From NCBI GenBank assembly GCA_029243025.1, contig JAQWSU010000021.1, positions 62,001 to 126,000 of the forward strand: 64,000 nt of DNA, in the 5' to 3' direction. Below are positions 34,118-42,086 of the stretch, piece after piece. The translations under genes and the position numbers were made by a program. Position 1 is the first letter of the stretch. Each line of letters starts with the position of its first letter. The notes beneath the pieces were generated by a model, which ran no database searches, was not told the DNA's origin, and saw nothing but the letters and a program-made list of their open reading frames with translations. The stretch is from Pirellulaceae bacterium. Lineage in GTDB: Bacteria > Planctomycetota > Planctomycetia > Pirellulales > Pirellulaceae.

Positions 34118-36517
34118 TTAGCGTAGGCGACCGTCCGTCTCCGGGTTCCGCAGCCACTCAACTTCTAGCTGCTTCTCGTACTTGTTGTACCACTCACGTA
34201 GCATTTCCCGACTTTCGCTCAGTCCAAGCTGAACGATCTCCGGTGAAAAGCCGGTGCGGAAAAATGTATCTCGGAGCTGATTTGGATTGGAGACATCTGC
34301 CTTAAGGTAAACTAGGTAGGCGGTCGTTTCAGGGTTGTTGACTGCAACACTTGACTCACCTTGTTTCAGTTGAAAGACGTCTCTCATGAATGCATTGCCC
34401 GCGAAGTCAATTCCTTCAATGCGACTGATTTGCGGAGGCTGATTTGGAAAACTGCCTCGTGACATCCACGAGAAAGGGCCTGCCTCAACCACCTTGCGGT
34501 TGGGTGAGTTGCGGAAGAAATCTTCCGGCGTGCGATTGCTGTCTCGAATTTGCTTCGCAGCAGTTTCGGCGGCTTCCTTTGCCTTCGTCAAAGCTTCTTT
34601 CATTTTAAGATAGCGCTCAACCTCAGCTTTGCATTCCTCCAGGGTTGGCGTTTTTTCCGCTAATTCCGACGTTTTCCAATACAGGTAGGTTTGATCGCGA
34701 ACGTATCCCCTAATCTCGCGGGGTTTGTAGTTGATCAAATTATCGGAAAATGCAAGTTGGGCGAACGGTACGAAGTTCGCATTGAACGCCTGGGCAATGG
34801 GATAACGAGGGTCACCGGTGAGCGGGTCGATTTCCTGCATTTGAACTACATCCATCAGTGGAATTTCACCACTCGTTAGACCTTGCTCAGAAGCGATCTG
34901 TTGCAAATTGGGCGGAGTCGGTTGGGCTCCCTTTTTCTCCATGGCCGTCCAACCCTCGTAGGCCGCACTGTAATCTTCCATCTTGATCCGGATTGCGCTG
35001 ATGGCTTCTGTTTGTTTCTCGAACGCTCGCGGGGTGGCCAGTTCTGTGCGGATCTGATCAGAAACCTCTTCGAGTGGTTTGAACTCTTCTTTTTCCTCTG
35101 GCTGAACACCGTCTGGTAGGTCGTTCAGATCAACGGTGTCATCGTTTGAGATTTCAGCATTGTTGGGGAGAATGTCACTTAAATCAGAATTACCTGAGGG
35201 ATTTTCTTTGGCTTCTGCCGAGTCGTCTTTGGCCTCTGCCGAGTCGTCTTTGGCTTCTGCCGAGTCGTCTTTGGCTTCTGCCGAGTCGTCTTTGGCCTCT
35301 GCCGAGTCGTCTTTGGCTTCTGCCGGGTCGTCTTTGGCCTCTGCCGAGTCGTCTTTGGCCTCTGCCGAGTCGTCTTTGGCTTCTGCCGGGTCGTCTTTGG
35401 GAAGCTCTGGATCGGTTGGTGCGTTGGTTACGTCAACCGAATCGTCGCTCTCTTGCTGAAATGGGTCACAGTTATTGTCGATCTCTTCTGTCGACTCGTC
35501 TTCGTTCGTCTCTGTACCCGCTGTTGGCAGAGCGTCGGTTGCTTCCGAACTGGCATCGTTTTCGTTGACAGCAGCAGCAGGGGGCGTTTGAATGCCGAAG
35601 TCACTTTCGTTGGGCAGTTGGGTGTTCCGGAAATTTTCTTTGTTCTCGTTGTAGTAGCTCTCGATTTCCTCGGGAGTAATCTGCTTTTTTTCCTCCTCCA
35701 GGAAAGAGTCCAGATTCGCCGTGACGTATTGCAGGCTGATTTTTTTTCGTTGTTTGAAACCGGGGTTTGGCGAGCTTGGGAAAGAATATTGGTCTTTTCC
35801 TGCTTCGTACTCGCTTTTTATTTCGGCCTCAGCCGGTGGATTGATTCGATCCAGGTACTCTGATGCATTGAATGGGACCGCTTCGATGCGGACTTGGCGG
35901 TTTAAGCGTTGGAAATAATCCCAGGATGCGGCGGGAGTTGCCGGGTACAATCCTCGATTAAAGAGCTCGATAAACCTGAGAGCGAGCAATTCCTGTCGCA
36001 TTGCGTTGTAAAAACGGGTTACCGACCACTGACCCTGCGTCAGATTTTTCAGCACCTCTGAGAAATCTTTGGAGACAAGCTGATTTTGCGTATATCTCAG
36101 TAAGAAACCGTTAATCGACTCATTGCTAACCACCAATCCCATTTCTTGGGCTTTTTGCGAAAGAATCAGCGTTTGTAGCAAGGATCTTTCGTCCACACTG
36201 TCCGGAATTCCCAGAGATCTTTGCGGAGTTGCACCGGCTTCTACGGCAAGTCCGTTGATGCGTCGCATAAATTCACGCAAGACAATCCGCGTAGAACGCA
36301 TACTCGTCATGTCCTGTTCGCTTAATGTCTCAGTTGACCGAGCGGACGGATCGGCTTTGAGTTTGACGACAGGATCGCCCTTGGTGGGCCGAGTTCCCCC
36401 CGTGCCCATCCACTGGCTGACGATGCCTCCGACGGTGAAAACAATCATCAAAGCGACACCAAAAACCCCCAAAAGGATTTTTTGATGCTTACGAAATGCT
36501 GCGAGTGGGTTCGACAT
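34118..36517 (-). CDS. SurA/PpiD-like membrane-anchored chaperone with acidic repeat region
   Basis: 799 residues. A single N-terminal transmembrane anchor ('ILLGVFGVALMIVFTVGGIV') follows a short basic cytoplasmic tail. A SurA/PpiD N-terminal-like helical domain comes next ('LLQTLILSQKAQEMGLVVSN'), then an acidic low-complexity region. That region contains nine 7-residue repeats DD(S/P)AEAK coded by a 21-bp minisatellite. The C-terminal ~300 residues are helical and periplasmic. A clear parvulin catalytic domain is not evident. It is likely an envelope-protein folding factor. The ATG (36517) faces a divergent topA. Confidence 0.8.
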   Translation of the reverse strand: MSNPLAAFRKHQKILLGVFGVALMIVFTVGGIVSQWMGTGGTRPTKGDPVVKLKADPSARSTETLSEQDMTSMRSTRIVLREFMRRINGLAVEAGATPQRSLGIPDSVDERSLLQTLILSQKAQEMGLVVSNESINGFLLRYTQNQLVSKDFSEVLKNLTQGQWSVTRFYNAMRQELLALRFIELFNRGLYPATPAASWDYFQRLNRQVRIEAVPFNASEYLDRINPPAEAEIKSEYEAGKDQYSFPSSPNPGFKQRKKISLQYVTANLDSFLEEEKKQITPEEIESYYNENKENFRNTQLPNESDFGIQTPPAAAVNENDASSEATDALPTAGTETNEDESTEEIDNNCDPFQQESDDSVDVTNAPTDPELPKDDPAEAKDDSAEAKDDSAEAKDDPAEAKDDSAEAKDDSAEAKDDSAEAKDDSAEAKDDSAEAKENPSGNSDLSDILPNNAEISNDDTVDLNDLPDGVQPEEKEEFKPLEEVSDQIRTELATPRAFEKQTEAISAIRIKMEDYSAAYEGWTAMEKKGAQPTPPNLQQIASEQGLTSGEIPLMDVVQMQEIDPLTGDPRYPIAQAFNANFVPFAQLAFSDNLINYKPREIRGYVRDQTYLYWKTSELAEKTPTLEECKAEVERYLKMKEALTKAKEAAETAAKQIRDSNRTPEDFFRNSPNRKVVEAGPFSWMSRGSFPNQPPQISRIEGIDFAGNAFMRDVFQLKQGESSVAVNNPETTAYLVYLKADVSNPNQLRDTFFRTGFSPEIVQLGLSESREMLREWYNKYEKQLEVEWLRNPETDGRLR
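35207..35395 (-). repeat. 21-bp minisatellite, nine in-frame copies
   Basis: Units read TTTGGCYTCTGCCGRGTCGTC on the plus strand, differing mainly at a silent C/T and at the A/G that switches Ser/Pro. It encodes (DD[S/P]AEAK)9 inside the SurA/PpiD-like protein. The 21-bp period keeps the frame, so copy number can vary without loss of function. Confidence 0.95.
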
Positions 36518-36882
36518 CGTGGGTCCTCACGGTCTAATCTACGGCCGAGATTGACCGGCATGCCGACTTGACAAGTCGGAGGAGAGCGTATTATTTGATT
36601 TGCCTAGCCCGGCACCCGGGAAGACGGCTGATTGTATGGAGACTGGATGCAAATTCAATCCCAAAAAGGCTTGTCTTGGAAGCAACGTCCGGTAGACACT
36701 TGAGCTATTATACGGATGATCAAGTTGGGATGGACCGATCAGGCCGAAATTATCGTTCGTGCGAAGCGGCGAAAAGGAATGGAATTATCGGCAAAGGTCT
36801 AGCCGATAATGTGAGCAGTTTGCAGTTTTTAGCGGTGGCGAATCACCGTTTTCCCAGGCATTTTTATTCAAGAATTTGAGCT
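36518..36882. promoter_or_regulatory. Divergent spacer upstream of topA with 9-bp inverted repeat
   Basis: 365 bp separating the SurA/PpiD-like gene and topA. At 36784-36810, ATTATCGGC and GCCGATAAT form a perfect inverted repeat with a 9-bp centre, 73 bp before the topA start. It could be an operator for a dimeric regulator or an RNA hairpin in the topA leader. An open frame at 36568-36879 is not supported. Confidence 0.45.
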
Positions 36883-39612
36883 ATGGCTAAGAAATCATCC
36901 GGCGAAAAAAGGAAATCGTTGGTGATCGTTGAGTCACCGGCGAAGGCAAAAACGATTTCAAAATTTCTTGGGAGCGACTACACGGTCGAGGCTAGCATCG
37001 GCCACATTCGTGATTTGCCTCAAGGTTCGAAAGAGGTGCCCGAGGAGTTCAAGAAGGAAGACTGGGCATATTTGGGGGTTAATGTCCAGGAAGATTTTAA
37101 ACCAGTTTATATCGTGCCGCCTGGTAAGAAGCAGCAAGTAACGAAATTACGTAAAGCTCTGAAGGAATCCAAAGACCTCTTTCTGGCGACGGACGAAGAT
37201 CGGGAAGGGGAAGCGATCAGTTGGCATTTGCTGGAGTTGCTCAAGCCGAAGGTGCCAGTCAGGCGCTTGGTGTTTCACGAAATCACGAAGCCTGCCATCG
37301 AAGACGCTTTGGCCCATCCCCGCGAGATCGACGAAGGGCTGGTTCGTGCTCAAGAGACTCGGCGAATTCTTGACCGACTCTATGGCTACGACGTCTCGCA
37401 ATTATTGTGGAAGAAGGTTGGTCCCGGTCTGTCGGCAGGTCGTGTACAGAGTGTGGCGGTTCGCTTGATTGTCGAGCGTGAGCGAGAGCGAATTGCGCAC
37501 GTTTCATCGACCTATTGGGATTTAATCGGTGCGTTTGCCAAGTTGAATGGCGAATCGTTTGAGGCGACCTTAATGTCGGTGGATGGCAAGAAGATTCCAC
37601 GAGCCAAGGACTTCGACACGTCCACGGGTAAGCTAAAGAACGATTCGCTGCATCTGATGGACGAAGCAGCAGCCAACCAGTTGGCCGCGAAACTTGCGAC
37701 GGCCGAATTTCGAATCGCTTCGTTAGAGGTCAAGCCTTTCACGGAAAAACCCAAGGCTCCGTTCACCACCAGCACCATGCAACAAGAGGCGAACCGAAAG
37801 CTCAGTTTCACGGCTCGTCGCACGATGAATGCGGCTCAAAGCCTATACGAAAATGGTTACATCACTTACATGCGTACGGATTCAACGACACTAGCCGACG
37901 TTGCCGTGAATACGGCGAGGAACCTGGTCAAGTCGGAGTACGGTGATGACTATCTTTACGATAAGCCGCGTGTGTACGCATCTAAGGTAAAGAATGCTCA
38001 GGAGGCTCATGAGGCAGTGCGCCCCGCGGGTGCCGATTTTCCGACGCCCCAGTCTTTGAAGAGTAAGCTGAATGCGGATGAATACAAACTCTATGATTTG
38101 ATTTGGAAACGGACTGTAGCAAGCCAAATGTCTGATGCTCGTAAGCGTCGGATTATCATTACGGTGGAAGGTGCGGGCGCGGTTTTCCAAACAAGTGGAA
38201 CCACGATTGACTTCGAAGGATTCTTGCGTGCGTATGTGGAAGGATCTGACGATCCAAAAGCAGAGTTGGCGGACAAAGAAACCTTATTGCCTGCCGTCGT
38301 TGAGGGGGAAGAGATCAAGTGCAATTCGACTGATCCAAAAAGTCATACGACGCAGCCACCAGCGAGATTTACCGAAGCCACATTGACACGGACCTTGGAA
38401 GAGAAGGGCATTGGGCGTCCGAGTACTTACGCGTCGATCATCGACACGATTCAGGCACGTGATTATGTCTTCAAAAAGGGAAATGCACTGGTCCCAAGCT
38501 GGACAGCATTTACGGTGGTTCGTTTGCTTGAAGAGCATTTACCTTCACTCGTTGACTACGAGTTTACAGCGCAAATGGAAGACTTTTTGGATGCAATCAG
38601 TCGACAGGAGACTGAGCACGTTACGTATTTGAAGGAGTTCTATTTTGGGAATGGAAAGCCAGGACTCAAGACGCGTTTGCAATCCAAAGAGAAGGAAATT
38701 GATCCTCGTGTCATGAGTCGCTTCCCAGTCGGGACGCCTGTCGCGGAGGGCGATCCGATTGTGTTGCGAGTTGGTAAGTATGGGCCGTTTCTAGAGCAAG
38801 GTGAGAATAAGGCCTCTTTGCCCGACGGAATGGCGCCCGATGAACTGACTCTTGAGCGGGCTATTGATTTACTTGAGAAAGCTGCCAAGGACGATGAACC
38901 GCTTGGGGTTTGTCCGGACACTCACAAACCGGTCTTCATGAAGCAGGGGCGATTTGGGCCCTATATTCAGCTTGGTTTGCCGGAAGACGGTGAAAAACCG
39001 AAGAATGCCTCCTTGCTGAAAGAGATGAAGCCGGAGGATGTGGATCTGGGAATTGCTCTGAAGCTGCTGTCGTTGCCCAGGGACTTGGGCGAGCACCCTG
39101 AGTCGAAAGAATCGGTCATGGCCTTCAACGGTCGATATGGACCGTACGTCAAATGCGATAAGGAGACGCGATCGTTGCCGGCTGACGTTTCACCGTTGGA
39201 GGTAACGTTGGAGCAGGCTTTGCATTTACTCGCGCAGCCGAAGACGCGAGGTCGCGGACGTGGTGCACCCAAAGAACCGATTAAGACATTCGACAATTCT
39301 CCCGTCACCGAGGAGCCCATCAAATTGCTCGAGGGGCGATATGGCCCGTATGTAACTGACGGAACGACCAATGCGTCGCTGCCGAAGGGCACGTCTCCGG
39401 AAGAGACCACCTTTGAAGTTGCCGTCCAATTGTTAGCCGAACGAGCGGCTCGTGCGCCGAAGAAGAAGGCGAAAAAGAAAAAAGCGGCCAAGAAGACAGT
39501 GAAGAAGAAAAAGGCCGCTGCAAAGAAAACAACGAAGAAGAAAGTAACCAAAAAGAAGGCTGCTGCCAAAAAAACCACCAAGAAGAAGGCCGCAAAAAAA
39601 ACAGCTAGTTGA
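36883..39612 (+). CDS. topA: DNA topoisomerase I (type IA)
   Basis: 909 residues. The Toprim domain starts 'SLVIVESPAKAKTISKFLG', with DEDREGEAI acidic motif. The active-site tyrosine is Y329 in 'GYITYMRTDSTT'. Instead of classical Cys4 zinc fingers, the C-terminal ~300 residues contain about four repeats with 'GRFGPYIQLG / GRYGPYVKC / GRYGPYVTDG', the topoisomerase C-terminal repeat. The last ~45 residues are a lysine/alanine histone H1-like tail (KKKAAKKTVKKKKAAAKK and similar). It relaxes negative supercoils; the tail presumably strengthens DNA binding. Extended Lys-rich tails occur in several actinobacterial and planctomycete enzymes. Confidence 0.96.
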   Translation: MAKKSSGEKRKSLVIVESPAKAKTISKFLGSDYTVEASIGHIRDLPQGSKEVPEEFKKEDWAYLGVNVQEDFKPVYIVPPGKKQQVTKLRKALKESKDLFLATDEDREGEAISWHLLELLKPKVPVRRLVFHEITKPAIEDALAHPREIDEGLVRAQETRRILDRLYGYDVSQLLWKKVGPGLSAGRVQSVAVRLIVERERERIAHVSSTYWDLIGAFAKLNGESFEATLMSVDGKKIPRAKDFDTSTGKLKNDSLHLMDEAAANQLAAKLATAEFRIASLEVKPFTEKPKAPFTTSTMQQEANRKLSFTARRTMNAAQSLYENGYITYMRTDSTTLADVAVNTARNLVKSEYGDDYLYDKPRVYASKVKNAQEAHEAVRPAGADFPTPQSLKSKLNADEYKLYDLIWKRTVASQMSDARKRRIIITVEGAGAVFQTSGTTIDFEGFLRAYVEGSDDPKAELADKETLLPAVVEGEEIKCNSTDPKSHTTQPPARFTEATLTRTLEEKGIGRPSTYASIIDTIQARDYVFKKGNALVPSWTAFTVVRLLEEHLPSLVDYEFTAQMEDFLDAISRQETEHVTYLKEFYFGNGKPGLKTRLQSKEKEIDPRVMSRFPVGTPVAEGDPIVLRVGKYGPFLEQGENKASLPDGMAPDELTLERAIDLLEKAAKDDEPLGVCPDTHKPVFMKQGRFGPYIQLGLPEDGEKPKNASLLKEMKPEDVDLGIALKLLSLPRDLGEHPESKESVMAFNGRYGPYVKCDKETRSLPADVSPLEVTLEQALHLLAQPKTRGRGRGAPKEPIKTFDNSPVTEEPIKLLEGRYGPYVTDGTTNASLPKGTSPEETTFEVAVQLLAERAARAPKKKAKKKKAAKKTVKKKKAAAKKTTKKKVTKKKAAAKKTTKKKAAKKTAS

Positions 39613-39744
39613 GAGGGTGGCTTTCTGACCTGATGCGGTCCGACTCCACACACTCTCTCTTGCACTCAATTCCGCGAAGGGTGGTTTGTTTTGCCACCGA
39701 TCGCTGTCGCGGATGGCCCGTTAATATTGGGTGCTCAGGTCGTT

Positions 39745-40017
39745 ATGCCGCGCTGGACAAGTTCAACACGAATACGTGTCTGGGGACGGAAGAATGCCTG
39801 GAGCTCATCGCCGGATTCCGGGTATCGTGGGCCTGGCAGCGAGTGTGACATCAAACTCGAAATAGAAGGTGACGACAAAAACGGTTACCATCTTATAATG
39901 TCACCCGACGGTTTCTTCACTGCCGATACGTGGATTCAGACCTTGGAAGAAGCAATTCGGGATGGGGAGGAACGGTTTGGTATTGCGCCCCAGGATTGGA
40001 AGCGACGCGAGGTCTAG
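39745..40017 (+). CDS. Small conserved-looking hypothetical protein
   Basis: 90 residues from ATG 39745 (a TTG at 39691 is another possible start). The C-terminal ~55 residues, 'CDIKLEIEGDDKNGYHLIMS' followed by 'PDGFFTADTWIQTLEEAIRD', read like a compact alpha/beta domain of the kind seen in small planctomycete proteins, while the N-terminal ~30 are basic and poorly conserved-looking, so the true start may be later. It sits between topA and the MoxR cluster. The function is unknown. Confidence 0.5.
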   Translation: MPRWTSSTRIRVWGRKNAWSSSPDSGYRGPGSECDIKLEIEGDDKNGYHLIMSPDGFFTADTWIQTLEEAIRDGEERFGIAPQDWKRREV

Positions 40018-40153
40018 CTTATCCTGATGTCGCAAACGTATCGATCGAAGTGAGAATTGCCTGTCTGGCTTGTTTCGCTTGGCAGTCTCGGTTGCTTGGT
40101 GTTTTCTCCTGCGTATTGTCATTTCGCTGGCCCGAAATTTGAGGATGATATTT

Positions 40154-41164
40154 GTGTCAGATTGCCAGGATTTGAAAGACGAACTGCTCGGGTTTCGCGA
40201 CGACTACGCCAAACTCAAAGCCGAAGTCGCGAAGGTGGTTGTTGGTCAGGATGAAATCGTCGAGGCGACATTGACCGCATTGATTGCCGGAGGTCACGTG
40301 CTGTTAGAAGGCGTCCCCGGGCTCGGGAAAACCTTGTTGGTGCGAACGCTTGCCGACGTATTGGAAAGCCATTTTTCCCGTATCCAATTCACACCCGATC
40401 TGATGCCTGCTGACCTGATTGGCACCAATGTTTTGTTGGAGGCAGCAGGCGGGGATCGACAGTTCGAGTTTCAGAAAGGGCCGATCTTCACGAATGTTTT
40501 GCTGGCTGACGAGATTAATCGAGCTACGCCCAAGACTCAGTCCGCGTTGTTGGAGGCCATGCAAGAACACGCAGTAACGGTTGCCGGTAAACGTTACTCG
40601 CTCGACGGGTTGTTTTTTGTGATGGCGACCCAAAATCCGTTGGAAATGGAAGGTACCTATCCGTTGCCCGAAGCTCAGCTCGATCGATTTCTCTTTAAGT
40701 TGCTTGTGAAGTTTCCCACGACAGAACAGATCGAAACGATCTTGGATCGCACCACCGAAACCGATCAACCGGTCGCCAACTCAGTTTTGGATTCGCAACG
40801 CGTGGTCGCCATGTGTCGGTTGGCGCGGCAGGTTCCCATTGCTGATCCGATTCGCCGTTACGGTATTTCATTGGTGATGGCGACCCATCCGGAACAAGCA
40901 GAGGCCTCGGAGTTAACCAAGCGATACGTGCGGTACGGTTCGAGTCCACGTGGTGCACAATCTCTGATTCTGGCCGCTAAGATACGAGCCATCTTGGATG
41001 GTCGCCTAAATGTGGCTCAAGATGATCTGCAAAAGGTTGTGCACAATGTGTTGCGACATCGTCTTATTTTGAATTTTGAGGGGCAAGCCGAAGGCATTCA
41101 GCCAGACGATGTCATCGATGATATATTGAAACACGTCACCCAATCCACTTCGATCGCGGACTAA
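40154..41164 (+). CDS. MoxR-family AAA+ ATPase
   Basis: 336 residues from GTG 40154, which has GAGG 9 bp upstream; the ATG at 40145 directly abuts that GAGG and is less likely. Walker A 'LLEGVPGLGKTLLVRTLAD', Walker B region 'VLLADEINRATPKTQSALLE', sensor 'VMATQNPLEMEGTYPLPEAQ', and the C-terminal lid 'RYVRYGSSPRGAQSL' are all present. MoxR ATPases act as chaperones for VWA-domain partners; here DUF58 and two VWA membrane proteins follow immediately, the standard arrangement. Confidence 0.95.
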   Translation: MSDCQDLKDELLGFRDDYAKLKAEVAKVVVGQDEIVEATLTALIAGGHVLLEGVPGLGKTLLVRTLADVLESHFSRIQFTPDLMPADLIGTNVLLEAAGGDRQFEFQKGPIFTNVLLADEINRATPKTQSALLEAMQEHAVTVAGKRYSLDGLFFVMATQNPLEMEGTYPLPEAQLDRFLFKLLVKFPTTEQIETILDRTTETDQPVANSVLDSQRVVAMCRLARQVPIADPIRRYGISLVMATHPEQAEASELTKRYVRYGSSPRGAQSLILAAKIRAILDGRLNVAQDDLQKVVHNVLRHRLILNFEGQAEGIQPDDVIDDILKHVTQSTSIAD

Positions 41165-41198
41165 TTTAACTAGGCGACTGTTCGCTACGGGTGATTTT

Positions 41199-42077
41199 AT
41201 GGCGTTATTTGACTCTGATTTTCTGAGCAAGTTGGAATACCTTTCGCTGGTGTCTAAACGCGTCTTTCGCGGGCAACTCCTGGCACAACGCCGGACAAAA
41301 CAGCTGGGCGCTGGAGTTGAGTTCTCAGAACATCGGGAATATACCACCGGAGATGATTTGCGATATCTGGACTGGAGTGTACTGGCACGACACGACGAGC
41401 TGTTATTAAAACGTTTTCAAGAAGAGCAGGACTTGCATGTCTATCTGTTCCTCGACTGTTCCCAAAGTATGCGGTTTGGCGAGCCTCAAAAGTTTGATTA
41501 CGCAAGACAGATCACTGCAGCGCTCGCCTATATTGCCCTTGCCGACTTAGATCGAGTTTCCATTAATGCATTCGCGGGTGAGATCTTGGCAACCTACCCA
41601 CTTACTCGTGGTAAGGATTGTGTGCTCTCGTTGCTGAGTTTTCTGGAAGAGCTAGAGCCAGTGGGACAGGATACGAATCTCGAGCGTTGTGCCACGGATT
41701 TCGTGCATCGACAGAGCAGGTCTGGATTGGCCATTGTGGTGAGCGACTTGATGGACCCTCATGGCTATCGAGAGGGGCTTGATCGCTTAAGATTTCATCG
41801 TTTTGAACCCTATCTGGTCCACCTTTATCATCAAAATGAGGCTAATCCTCAGCTTCGCGGTGATGTCGAACTGGTCGATGCCGAAACGAGGGAGAGAAAA
41901 AAGGTTACGGTCAATGAACGTGGCTTAGCACGTTATCGCCAAGTATTCCAGCAATTTCTCGAATCCTCGCAGGATTACGCCGCTCGATATGGCATGGGAT
42001 ACGTACAGAGTTCAACCGAGTTGCCGTTTGACGAATTGGTATTGCGAATGATGCGTCACTCCGGAACTGTGTCCTGA
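41199..42077 (+). CDS. DUF58 (VWA-like) protein
   Basis: 292 residues. The DUF58 signature is clear: 'GAGVEFSEHREYTTGDDLRY' and 'LDWSVLARHDELLLKRFQEE', then a degenerate VWA core starting 'HVYLFLDCSQSMRFG' (a D-x-S-x-S MIDAS: DCSQS). No transmembrane segment, so it is cytoplasmic and probably peripheral. It is the usual partner of MoxR ATPases, which lie 34 bp upstream here. It is 9 bp before the BatA-like gene. Confidence 0.93.
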   Translation: MALFDSDFLSKLEYLSLVSKRVFRGQLLAQRRTKQLGAGVEFSEHREYTTGDDLRYLDWSVLARHDELLLKRFQEEQDLHVYLFLDCSQSMRFGEPQKFDYARQITAALAYIALADLDRVSINAFAGEILATYPLTRGKDCVLSLLSFLEELEPVGQDTNLERCATDFVHRQSRSGLAIVVSDLMDPHGYREGLDRLRFHRFEPYLVHLYHQNEANPQLRGDVELVDAETRERKKVTVNERGLARYRQVFQQFLESSQDYAARYGMGYVQSSTELPFDELVLRMMRHSGTVS

Positions 42078-42086
42078 GGTGTTTTC

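Noticed and set aside
35207-35395. Possible CRISPR array
   Set aside because: The 21-bp units are directly adjacent with no spacers and lie within a coding frame.
35136-35568. Plus-strand open frames with repeated LASAESS or LWPLPSR peptides opposite the SurA/PpiD-like gene
   Set aside because: They are the antisense reading of the 21-bp minisatellite; the minus-strand gene has full-length family features on both sides of the repeat.
36568-36879. 103-residue plus-strand frame before topA
   Set aside because: Basic, low-similarity composition, TTG start without Shine-Dalgarno, and it covers the inverted repeat of the divergent promoter region.
39433-39669. Phe/Leu-rich minus-strand frames opposite the end of topA
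   Set aside because: They are the antisense of the AAG/GCC codons of the lysine-rich tail and have no independent support.
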